Made by a program: the position numbers and the translations under genes. This document shows positions 33,424-63,419 of a stretch of 64,000 nt of DNA, piece after piece (the stretch's first letter is position 1; each line of letters opens with the position of its first letter). Source of the stretch: Strigops habroptila (taxonomy: Eukaryota; Chordata; Aves; Psittaciformes; Psittacidae); NCBI RefSeq assembly GCF_004027225.2, contig NC_044277.2, positions 97,957,552 through 98,021,551 of the forward strand. The letters run 5' to 3'. The notes beneath the pieces were generated by a model, which was given only the letters and a program-made list of their open reading frames with translations, had not been told where the DNA came from and ran no database searches.

Positions 33424-33870
33424 CGCGGAGACCCGGGCCCGGCCCCGGGACCCCTCGCTCCGAGCCGAGCCGGTCTGCTCCGAACCGCTCCGCTCCGCTC
33501 CGGCTCTGCTCGCTTTCCTCCGCTCCGCCTCGGTTCGGCTCCGCTCGGTCCGGTCCGGCTTCGCTCGGCTCCGCTCGGCTCGCTCCGGTCCGCCTCGGCG
33601 GGGCTGGGCGCGGCTCCCCCCTCCCGAGCCGTGCCGGGCGGGGCGCTCCGCCATTGGCTGCGAGCCGAGGGGCGGGGGGGCTCCGTCCTGGGCTCCGCCC
33701 CTCTCGGGTCGGCTGGGTTCGGGCTCGCCGCCGGTTCGGGTCCCGCCGCGGTCAGCCCGGCGGAACACCGGCCCCAAACCGAGCCGGAGCGGGCCGCTTT
33801 CCGCCCGTTACGCTGAGTGTCCCCTCCTCGATGCCCGCTCCCTCCTCGCCCCGGGCAAAAGCGTCTGGAA
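33424..33870 (-). promoter_or_regulatory. CpG-rich promoter region of NRADD
   Basis: Upstream of the NRADD ATG the sequence is very GC- and CpG-rich, with tandem GCTCCGCTCCG-type motifs at about 33480-33600 and GGGGCGGGG-like Sp1 sites near 33640-33680. A promoter is inferred from the composition and position directly 5' of the signal-peptide exon. The transcription start cannot be placed. Confidence 0.6.
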
Positions 33871-33884
33871 GTGGGAGAAGCAGC

Positions 33885-33890
33885 TTTATT
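33885..33890 (-). terminator. Candidate DSD1 poly(A) signal
   Basis: TTTATT on the + strand reads AATAAA on the - strand, about 240 bases after the DSD1 stop. The implied 3' UTR would contain the GGGTGCAGG minisatellite at 33900-34110. No competing hexamer is seen between the stop and this site. Confidence 0.6.
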
Positions 33891-33899
33891 GACGCGTTA

Positions 33900-34110
33900 T
33901 TGGGGGTGCAGCACCCTGGGTGGGTGCAGGGGCTTGGTATAGGTGCAGCACCCACGTGGATGCAGGACCTCAGTGTGGGTGCAGGATCTCGGTGCGGGTG
34001 CAGCAGGACCCTGGCATGGGTGCAGGATGCTGGTGTGGGTGCACAGTCTTGACATGGGTGCAGGGTCTTGGTGCAGGGTCTTGGCCCGGGTGCAGGGTCA
34101 CGGTGTGGGT
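33900..34110. repeat. GGGTGCAGG minisatellite in DSD1 3' UTR
   Basis: Units of about 18-20 bases such as GGGTGCAGGATCTCGGTGC repeat roughly ten times between the DSD1 stop and its candidate poly(A) signal. Confidence 0.82.
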
Positions 34111-34130
34111 TCAGCCCCCCACTCTCCTCC

Positions 34131-37100
34131 CTACCAGCCACGGACGGGGTGCCAGAGCTCCACCACCTTCCCCTCGGCGTGGACGTAGTAGACAGGGTGC
34201 ATGGCGGCAGTGGCGCAGGCCTGCGGTGGGTGGGAATGGTGAGCCATGGCAGGGCATGGCAGGGCATGGTGGGATGGATACTCACATGGAAGGGGATGAG
34301 AGCCAGGGTGCTGCCCAACGGGTAGCGCCCAAAATCCAGCTGTCCATCGACGGCTTCCACCTGCCCGTGCTCCTGCGTCAGCCCCACCAGTCTGTGGGGA
34401 CACGCTGTCACATCCCCACCCGTGTCTTTCGCCCTCCCGTGTCCCCCCCATGGTGCTCACCGCAGCTCGGGGTGCCCCTCGATGGCGGCACAGCCCGCAG
34501 GCAACTGGTCACGGCCATGGTGGCTGAGGGCGGCCCATCCGCAGTCCAGCAGCAGCTGGTTGCGGTGCGGGTAGTGACCGATGACCCTGGTGAGGACGCG
34601 GATGGCCACCTCCTCTGGGTGACAGGAGCCCAGCAGTGTCTGCTGGAGGTCTGGGAGAAGACGTTGCCCGGATCAGGCTGGGGTGCACCCCACCGCGGGG
34701 GGGTCACACCAGGGCTGGGGAGGGCGGTCCTGACCCACCGTAGAGGAGGTAGTTGCCTGGGTGGACCTCGGTGAGCTGGGCCATCTCTGGCACCGGGTGG
34801 CTGCAGGATGGTGTGGAGCCGATGCTGGCCTGGGGACACGGCACCCCTGCCTGCCGCAGCCTGCGGGCACATGGGACCTGCTGAGCGCCCGGGGGGAGCA
34901 GCACCCCCAGGCGCTATGGGAGTGGGAGCAGAGGTGGGTCCATCACCCCTGGGGGCCACAGGAGCAGGACCAGGGGTGGTGATGCCTCAGGGAGCCCCAG
35001 ATGTGCCAGGGACCCCCCCAAACATTCAAGGGAGCCATCCAGATGTGGCAGAGCAGACCTCCCTGTGTGCCAGGAAGACCCCAAGATGTACGGGGGAGCC
35101 AGACAGATGTGCCAGAGAGCCCCACTCGAGGCAGGTCACCCATCCCTCCCTGATATGCTAGAGCACCTGCCCTAATGTGCCTGGGACCCCTTCACGATGT
35201 TTCTAGACCCCTCTAGATGTGCTACAGCACCCGCCAGATGTGCTTGGGGCCAGCCCAAGATGTATGTGGGAGTGGGACACCCAGCTATGCCAGAACAGAT
35301 TTAGGGTTGGGGAGGGATTGGGGGCAGCAGGTTTCCCTGCGTGCCTCAGTTTCCCCATCGCAAAATGGTGAGACAAGTGGCTGAGGTGGGATTGGGGACC
35401 CCCTGGATGGGTCCCCAAGGGAGCACATTCCTGTGCAGGAGGTGATGGGGGTCCCAGGGGACCCCATTGACCTCATCCCCCCTCCTCAGCAGGAACCATC
35501 CGGCAGCAATTCCCTCAAGGATGCAAAACCCCGCAGGGACAAAAGGACAACAAGGAGGAGGGGGACAATAACACAGGTCACAACCCACCACCAAAGCCAT
35601 ATCAAAGGTGACTGGAACCACCAACATCCTCCTACAGCTCCCCGGGGGGGCTTTGTAGGGCCCCTTTTATGGGGGTGATTTGCATTTACAACCAGCCACC
35701 AGGGCTTTATGGGCTTGGAGACACCCCGTGGTGTGGATGGAGACATCCCCCCCCCAAAAACATCCCCTTAACTCTGCCAGTCCCTGGGTTTGGCCACTCA
35801 CGCGGTGACGAAGTCGAGCACGGCGCTGGTGGTGGCCCGGGCGATGGCTTGGACAGCCTGGACATCGCGGCAGCCGTACGTGTTCCCGCAGTGAGCATAG
35901 ACCCCGACCAGCATCACCTCCTCCAGTGCTTCCTCGGCGATGGCCCGGGCCAGGGCCATGGCACTGGGGTCTGTGGGGCGCACGCCGGCTGCAAGGAGGG
36001 TCTCAGTGTGGGTGCTGGGATGGGGGGCTTGGAAGGGGACCCTTGTTGGGTGGGATGGTAGGGCTTGGGGGGGAATATGGGGCATCACCACCAATGGAGC
36101 ATCCTGGGTGTGGGTGAAAATGGGGTGTGGGCAGGGGGACTTAAATACTAGAAAAATAGAAGTGTGGAATTGGGTTGGAAAAGACCTTAAAGCTCATCCA
36201 GTTCCAACCCCCTGCCACGGGCAGGGACACCTTCCACCAGAGCAGGTTGCTCCAAGCCCCGTCCAACCTGGCCTTGGACACTGCCAGGGATAGGGCAGCC
36301 ACAGCTTCTCTGGGCAACCTGTGCCAGGGCCTCACCACCCTCACAGGGAAGAGCTTCCTAATGTCCCATCATGGGGCTTGGGGCCACCTCTGCCCCACAG
36401 CACATCCTTGAATACTGACTATTTTGGGGGAAGAGTGTCTTAAATGCGCCATCCTGATTGATTCAGTTGGTGGGGCTGGGGGGCACATGGAGCTTCCCGC
36501 CCCATTGATCATCCTGGGGGCTCGTGGGTGGGTGAAAACACCCTTGGAGAAGAGATCTCTGCATGGCCTCACCCTGCAGCACCCCAGACACGGGCGGGAC
36601 TGGGGGGTTATTGTCGGGGTACACGGGGGTGCCACCTACCCCGGCTGTTCCCACAGTCGAGCTTGAGCCAGACGAGCCAGCGCTTGCCAGGGGGCAGCGG
36701 GTGCTGGCGCAGCAGGGCCAAGGCCTGGGGGCTGTCAAGGAGGACCTGGAAGGCCTCGAGGCGCTGGGCCAGGGCAGCACATTCCTCCAGCCGCCCCCCC
36801 GGCAGCGGGTAAGCGTAGAGGATGTCGTCGAAGCCCCCCGCCGCGAAGAACTGGGCCTCGGCCAAGGTGGATACCACAATGCCGCGGCGAGTGCCGCCCG
36901 TCGCCAGCTCAGCACCCTCGCTGGGGGAGGTGGGGGGGGTGAGGGAGGGATTTAAGGGGGTACGGGGTGGTAAGGTGGGGAGAAGATGGGGGATGCTGCT
37001 GGGGTGCTTGGGGGGGGGTACTGGGGGAGATACTGGGGGGAAAAGTGAAGGGATGCTGGGGGAAGGATGGGGAATGCTGGGGGTGAAGATGGGTGATGCT

Positions 37101-37915
37101 AGGTGGGATATCGGGAGGGTGCTGGAGGGATGATGGGGAAGATGCTGGAGAGATGCTGGGGGAATAGTAGGGGGGATGTTGGGTGGGAAATCTTGGGGGA
37201 TGCTGGACAGAAGGATGGGGGGATGATGAGGAGGATTCTTGGGGAATACTGGGAGGGAAGATGGGGGATGCTGGAGGGATGATGGGGAAGATGCTAGGAA
37301 AGTGCTAGGGGGAGTGTTTTGGGGATGCTGAGGGGGGATTTGGGGGAGGACAATGTGGAGATGCTGGTTGGGGAGGTGGGAGGAACGCTGGAGCGAAGTT
37401 GGGGGATGCTGGTGGGGGATTTTTGGGAGGATTATCAGGAGATGCAGGTGGGGAAGGTGGGGAGAATACTGGGAGGAAGCTGGGGAAATACCGGGGGGAT
37501 GTTGGTGGATGCTGCAGGAGCATTTTTGGGGACAGGATGGGAAGTTGCTGGAAAGATGCTGGTGGGAAAGATAGGGGGAATACTGGGGGATGCTGGAGGG
37601 GGATTTTTTGGGGGGAGGGTGGGGAAACGGTGGTGGAGAAGGTGGGGGGAATGCTGGGTATACTGGGGACATGCTGGGGGGCTGCTGGGGAAGGGGGGGG
37701 ATGTTGGGAGGGTGCTGGGGCGGATACTGGGGACACACTCACAGGGTCTTGTGGGTCTTGACATGGGGGCGCAGGCGGAGGCCCAGGGCCTGGCAGCGCT
37801 CCCGCATGCGCTCGGCGTTGCTCTGCATCGTCGCCCGGTCCAAGGTCAGCGCCGGGGTGGGCAACTGCTGCAGGGGGGCTCCCAGCCACGTGCTGGTGCT
37901 GCGGGGAGGGGGCAT
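34131..37915 (-). CDS. DSD1: DSD1, PLP- and zinc-dependent D-serine dehydratase
   Basis: DSD1 converts D-serine to pyruvate and ammonia. Seven exons join in frame: 37915-37743, 36920-36640, 35988-35802, 34860-34739, 34650-34461, 34391-34286 and 34220-34131, giving about 382 residues. The PLP lysine lies in [10 protein letters not shown] (residue 53 here, Lys45 in chicken numbering). The zinc ligands are the His and Cys of [11 protein letters not shown] near the C terminus, split by the last intron. Other family landmarks are [24 protein letters not shown] and the C-terminal WHPVRGW. The body matches remembered chicken DSD1 throughout. The start is uncertain. Where chicken has Met-Trp-Leu-Gly this sequence reads ACG TGG, so the nearest in-frame ATG (37915) adds eight residues; alternatively an upstream exon splices to the CCCCGCAG just inside it. 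No stop or frameshift is seen, so the enzyme looks functional. Confidence 0.9.
34985..35280. repeat. CAGATGTGCCAG minisatellite in DSD1 intron
   Basis: Diverged units of about 30-35 bases centred on CAGATGTGCCAGAGAGCCCC lie in the intron between 34861 and 35801. The rest of that intron (35281-35801) shows nothing recognised. Confidence 0.7.
36152..36365 (-). mobile_element. CR1 LINE fragment in DSD1 intron
   Basis: Antisense CR1 3' end (GGGTTGGAAAAGACCTTAAA, CCTTGGACACTGCCAGGGAT, CTCACAGGGAAGAGCTTCCT). It lies in the intron between the exons at 36640 and 35988. Confidence 0.82.
36950..37735. repeat. G-rich GGGGGATGCTGG array in DSD1 intron 1
   Basis: Irregular units such as GGGGGATGCTGGAGGGATGA continue for about 0.8 kb. 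The + strand is extremely G-rich with many runs of three or more G; DSD1 is read from the other strand, so its RNA would be C-rich. Open frames full of Pro or Gly here are translation artefacts. Confidence 0.87.
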
Positions 37916-38084
37916 GGAGTGGGGGAAAGAGGGAGCCTGCCCTGCACCCAAACCTGTACCCGCCCCAAAACCAGCCATGCACCCACCACCCCCCAGACCT
38001 GTACCTAACGTACATCCCCGCATTAAAAACCCTGTATTCACCCTAGGATCATCCTACATAGGCACTGGATCACTGGGATAGGGA

Positions 38085-38260
38085 CACTGGGAACAGGGAC
38101 ATGTGGGATTGGGACCTATGGGAATGGGAAACCTGGGAGTGGGCCACCTGGATCACCTGGGATAGGGACACTGGCGACAGGGACACCAGGCACAGGGATG
38201 CCTGGGATTGGGCCACTGGGAACTGGGCTACCTGGGACACGTGAGGCTGGGCCACTTGGG
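38085..38260. repeat. GGGACACTGGGAACAGG short tandem array
   Basis: A roughly 10-12-base motif family, GGGACACTGG and CACCTGGGAT, repeats upstream of DSD1. The flanking 38261-38690 shows no clear feature, though a DSD1 5' exon could lie there. Confidence 0.7.
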
Positions 38261-38689
38261 CCAGGACATGGGGACAGCACTGGGCCCTCGGTGTCCCCAC
38301 CGGCAACTGGAGCACCCAGCATAGACTATCCAGGGTGAAGGACTGGCTGACACCTTGAGCACCCATCCCTCCCCCTGCTCACCTGTCTGTCCGTCCGTCC
38401 ATCCCTCCGTCTGGCGCTGCGTCTGCTCCCTGCTCGGCTCTAGTGGCTTGGTGGCCCCGCTCGTGCCCGCTCCACGTGATGCCATGGGCACCGCAGCCAG
38501 CCTTGGCCGGGGACAGAGGTCGCTGCCGGCCGTGGGGCCCCCCCGGGGGTGGCGGAGCAGGGGAGGACACGGGCTCCGCAGCCGGGGACACTCACTCTCC
38601 CTGGGACAGTACAGGGACAGGCTGCCAGCTCCATGGGGACAGTCACTGGCTACAGAGCCTCTGTGTGTGTGTGTGTGGGGTCGAGGAAG

Positions 38690-39560
38690 GGTGGCTATGT
38701 ATGCACAGGGCTGCTGAGACACCCCCCCGCACCGGTGCTTGTGACATGTGGGTGCATGGCTGCTGAGACCTGGCACGTTCATGGCATGTAGGCACAGGGT
38801 GGCTGAGGCTGCATGTGCTCATGACATGTGGGTAAGTGGCTGCTGAGAGCTTGGCTGCCCCAGTTCTGTGACATGGGGGTGCACGGGGCTGCTGAGACAC
38901 CCCCCATGCTCACGACATGCCGGTACGTGCCTGCTGAGACCACCCTGTGCAGTGCACAGCCCCTGAGACATCCCACCCTTGTGACATGTGGGTACATGGC
39001 AGCTGAGAACCCCCATGCTCATGACATGTGTGTTTACGGCTGCTGAGACCACCCCCACGGCTCGTGACACACGGGTGCATGGCTGCCGAGACCTCCGTGC
39101 TCACGCCACATGGTTGTGTGGTTGCCGAGACCCCCCACGCTGATGACATGTGGGTACATGGCTGCTGAAACCCCCCACACTTGCGACACATGGGTGCGCA
39201 GCTGCTGAGACCCCCATAGAACACATAGGTGCCTGGTTGCTGAGACCCCCTGCGCTCCTGACACATGGGTGCACAGCTGATGAGAAAAAGCCCTCCAGTT
39301 CCCCAGCCCTGCCATAGGGATGCATGGCTGCTGAGACTCCCCACACTCGTGACATGAGTGCAGGGTTGCCAAGATCCCCACACTTGTCACACACAGGTAC
39401 ATGGCTGCTGAGAACCCCCATGCTTGTGACACGTGTGTACAGCTACTGAGACCGCCCATGCTCGTGACACATGGGTACAGGGTTACTGAGACCCCTTACA
39501 CTTGTCACACATGGCTACACGGCTGCTGAGCCCCATGGGCTCATGACACGTGGGTGCAGA
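38690..39560. repeat. 40-base minisatellite between DSD1 and NBEAL2
   Basis: Around twenty copies of a 40-base unit containing GGCTGCTGAGACCCCCCA and GACATGTGGGTACATGG. Copies are diverged but the period is steady. Frames rich in Cys, Gly and His on the - strand are artefacts of this array. Confidence 0.88.
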
Positions 39561-39835
39561 GCTCCTGCGTCCCTCTGCACTCATGACATGTGTGTCCCCA
39601 TGTCCCAGCCTGGCTGGATCCAGCTCCTAGAGCGCACGCTGTGCTGGGATGGCCCCAGTATGTGATGAAGGCAGAACAGGCCCCAGAACACCCCAGGGTG
39701 AGACACAGGCACTGGAGAGCGGGATACATGGGAGAGAGGGGCACAGGGGAGCAGGGGCATAGCGCAGAGGGGGTGTCTCTCCCCCATCTGGCACACGGCA
39801 GAACAAGGGCCTTGCACACATTTACTTCTCATAGA

Positions 39836-40232
39836 TATATTATTATTAATTTCTTTTTCTGTAAAAGATCTAAAAATGGATAGAAAAGAAACCAACAAAA
39901 CAACAAAAAAGGGGGGAAGAGGGAACACACTGGCCGGCTCCTGGCCAGCGGAACGGCGGGGGGGACGTGGCACCCCCCTTCCCAGCGAGGGGTCCCCGCC
40001 GCCACCTCCTCCTCTCCCCCATCCTTCCGCAGGACGAGGGGACATGTGCCCCTAAAACTGGGGGGGCAATCCTGTGCCCCCCACCCCACCGGAGGCTGGA
40101 TAAGGCCACGGGCGATGGGCTGAGCAGGCAGCCTGCAGGCAGCATGGGGCTCACCGACCCCCCTGGCTCTGCGGGGTGCAGGGGGACCCCTGTCTCTGTG
40201 CCGGACACCCTGGGCAGGTGTTGGGTGCCAGC
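39836..40232 (-). other. NBEAL2 3' UTR (approximate)
   Basis: About 0.4 kb after the stop is non-repetitive and C-rich, ending at an AT-rich stretch where TATATT (39836-39841) reads AATATA on the - strand, a weak poly(A) variant. No canonical AATAAA is seen on the - strand here, so the 3' end is a guess. Confidence 0.35.
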
Positions 40233-60522
<20,290 letters not shown>

Positions 60523-60544
60523 CTGCAAGGGTGAGGGGGGCTGG

Positions 60545-60950
60545 AGCCACTGGCCAATCAGCTCCCACAGTGACCACCGCCACCGAGGTATCAGCCAATT
60601 AGCAGCTAGAGTGGTCAAGCCCCTCCTTGGTCAGTTCAGCCAATGGACAATCAGAGAAGTACAACCTGTAGAGCTGCTGACCAATCAAAACCCAGAGCGG
60701 CACAACCTGTAGACTTGCTGACCAAACAGCACAACCTGTTAAGCTCCCGGCCAATCAACAACCAGAGCACCTGCCCGCAGAGACAATTACCAGCCAATCA
60801 GCAGCAAGAGCCACTGGCCCTTAAAGACCACTGCTGGCCAACCACCTGCACAGAGCACCTCACCCTTGGGACCTGCCAACCAATCAGCACCCAGAACACC
60901 TGCCCCTACAGGCAGCTGCCAGCCAATCAGCTGGCAGAGCCGGGCACGGG
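60545..60950. repeat. CCAATCA-rich repeat cluster upstream of first recognised NBEAL2 exon
   Basis: The motif (A/G)CCAATCA or a close variant occurs about nine times on the + strand, for example GGCCAATCAGCTCC, AGCCAATCAGCAGC and ACCAATCAGCACCC. The spacing is irregular, at tens of bases. CCAAT is the NF-Y core. Whether the cluster is a regulatory array or just a diverged minisatellite cannot be told from sequence. Confidence 0.7.
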
Positions 60951-61059
60951 CAGCCAGCAGTGCCTGCCACAACCCCCAGCACGTTGTGCAATGGCCTGAT
61001 TCACCCGGGCTGCCACCGCACCCCGGGGCCGGGCACCCCCCGCCCGGTGCCCATGGGGG

Positions 61060-61680
61060 TCACCCATGGCCCTGAGCATCCCAAGGCAGCACCTTGGGGT
61101 CAACCATGGCCCCATGCACCCCAATCAGCACCCTGGGGTCAACCATGGCCCCATGCACCCCAGTAGAGCCCCTTGGGGCCATCCATGTTCCTGAGCACCC
61201 CAGTACAGCACCTTGGGGTTACCCACAGCCCTCAGCACTCCAATGTAAACCCTTGGGGTCACCCATGCCCCCATGCATGCAAATACAGCACACTGGAGTC
61301 ACCCATGGTCCAGAGCATCCCAGTGCAGCCCCTTGGGGTCAACCGTGTCCCTGAGCACCTCAATACAGCACTTTGGGGTGACCCATGCACCCCAGTGCAG
61401 CCCCTTGGGGTCAACCATGTCCCTGAACACCTCAAAACAGCACTTTGGGGTGACCCATGCACCCCAGTGCAGCCCCTTGGGGTCAACCATGTCCCCAAGC
61501 ACCCCCAGGCAGCACCTTGGGGTGACCCATACCCCTGAGCCACCCCCATGCAGCACCTTAGTGTGACCCATATTCCTAAGCACCCCCGTGCAGAACCTTG
61601 AGGTGACCCATACCCTTGAGCACCACCATGCAGCCCCTTGGGGTGACCCATGTCCCCATGCACCCCCATGCAGCACCCTC
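61060..61680. repeat. CAGCACCTTGGGGTCACC minisatellite
   Basis: About eighteen units of 32-40 bases containing CATGCACCCCAGTGCAGCC and CTTGGGGTCAACCATG. Open frames here have repeat composition and are not genes. The interval 61690-62560 that follows shows no feature I can name. Confidence 0.87.
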
Positions 61681-62618
61681 AGCTGTCCCCAGCCCAGGCG
61701 GGGACTGTCCCCGCTTGGGAGCACCTCACTACCCACAGAGACCCACCGCCGCACCCCCAACTCCCCCAGGGACAAGGCGGGCCCCATCGCTCCTCCGGGC
61801 ACTGACGGCACCTCCGCAATGTGGGGATCCCCAAGGAGACCTCACGCCCCTCCGAGCAGCATCCCTTCACAAACCACCCCCCCACTATCCCATCCATCCA
61901 TCCCCATGTCAGCCATTCCCTCCCGAACTCCCCCATTTACCGCTGGTACCACTCAACTGCAAGCATCTAGTGGGGTGAGCCGGATGTGGGGTGTCCCCCC
62001 ACCTACCTGCAACCAGACCCCTGTTACCTGGCTGCCAGGGTGAGCGTGGCCATCCATGACCCTCGGTGAGCTGCGCCAGTGCAGCCGCGCCAGGACGGGG
62101 GATGCAGTTATTTTACACGTTCCCCCCCCTCTTTCTCGCCACCGCCTTGCTTTGCTCTTGTGCAAAGCACCCAAAAACACAACAAACCCCAGAGGATCAG
62201 GAAATGCCAAGTCACCCGCCGCCCCAACGGCGCTTCCTCCCACCGCAACTGGCTGCCTGGCACTGGTTTGGGGTGCCACCACTTGCCCCCAGCCCCATGC
62301 AACCGCCAGCACTGCCAGGATGTGCCAGGGATGCAGCCAAGGTCATGAGGCACATGGGATGATGGGCACCACTGTGGAGCTGGCACGTGGCACGGGCACG
62401 AAGCTCCAAGCCGGTGGGTTTCGAACACCACGGATAACCAGATCGTGCCAAAAACACAAGCCAAATCTCGCTGGTATCTCCTCCCACCCCCCCATCAGTG
62501 CAACCAAAGCTGGGCTGTCTTGAGTTTGCCAGTTCTCAGCATCCCTCCTCCCACCCAATATCCCCGCCTTGCACCCACCCGGAGCCGGCGTCCCATCCCG
62601 GCCTGGCGCGGCGCTCAC

Positions 62619-62750
62619 CGGGACAGTGCCAGCGGCCGCCTCTGCTGCCAGTGCCTGTCCCAGCCGGTTGCCGGCTGGCAGAGCCTGTTGGGTGGCTTCT
62701 GGGCTCGGCCGGCGCAGTGCCGCCTGGGAACGTTGTGCCGGCACCTCCAT
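62619..62750 (-). CDS. Candidate alternative or 5' exon of NBEAL2
   Basis: On the - strand an ATG at 62750 opens 44 codons (MEVPAQRSQAALRRPSPEAT and onward) that end exactly at a strong donor, CCCG|GTGAGC, in phase 0. That phase would splice in frame to the first recognised NBEAL2 exon (60522). The surrounding 62570-62760 is CpG-richer than its flanks. The peptide does not resemble the conserved NBEAL2 N terminus. It could be an alternative first exon, a 5' UTR exon with a fortuitous frame, or nothing. Confidence 0.25.
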
Positions 62751-63419
62751 CCCTCACTGGCGCTGCTGCCGGGAGATCCGGTCTCCCGCCCAATAATGAC
62801 AAAGCCACCAGGTTGTCACCTCCCTGCCACTGAGTCCCATAGGGGACACTGGGGGTCTCACTGGTGGGACCCCACTAGGGTTCCTGCCAGCGCCCTGCCA
62901 GCCCCTTTGGATGGCATGGGACAACACGGCTAGCACCATCCCTGCTTTGGCATGGCCACCTCGCAGGACATCCCTGGGGACATCCCTGTCCCCTGCCAGC
63001 AGCGGTGGCACGGTGATGTGAGCTCTGCCCTATTTTAAAGCCATGTGAGATAACACTCGCACTCCTAGTGCACAGCCCTCCTCTGATCCCACCCGCCAGG
63101 GAGGGGGGCGATGATGGGGAATGCTGCCACCGAGGTGACACCCAGACCAGTGGCTTCACCAGCTGCATTCAAGCCTCAAAATAAACCCAGTAGTGGGACA
63201 GTGAGAGGCTGATGTGTGGCAGGGACATGGCTCAGCAGCCTTGCCCTCACGCAGTGCTTGGGGACGTCACCATGGCGAAGGCCAGCACAGTTTTGCTGCA
63301 GGACCCGGCTGCAGAGGTGACACCGAGGTCTCACCTCCGCCTCGGTGCCTCTTGGAGGTGACATGGCCACCACTCTGGTGTGGCTCAGTGATCAGGCACA
63401 CCCTGACAGTGCAGCATGC

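Noticed and set aside
33163-33777. 204-codon - strand frame over the NRADD first exon
   Set aside because: Only MRRGRAVLP… to LLLLLLCP (33423-33361) is supported. The upstream Arg/Glu-rich part is CpG-island 5' sequence and the downstream part is intron read-through.
33423-33860. Bidirectional promoter shared by NRADD and a + strand gene
   Set aside because: The + strand frames here are GC-rich chance frames with no homology, and the neighbouring gene DSD1 runs in the same direction as NRADD.
36608-37738. 376-codon - strand open frame rich in Pro, Ser and His
   Set aside because: Only the last part (36920-36640) is a DSD1 exon. The rest is the G-rich intronic array read on the C-rich strand.
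38500-39830. Cys/His/Gly-rich frames resembling small secreted or zinc-binding proteins
   Set aside because: Periodic translation of the 40-base minisatellite, open in several frames at once.
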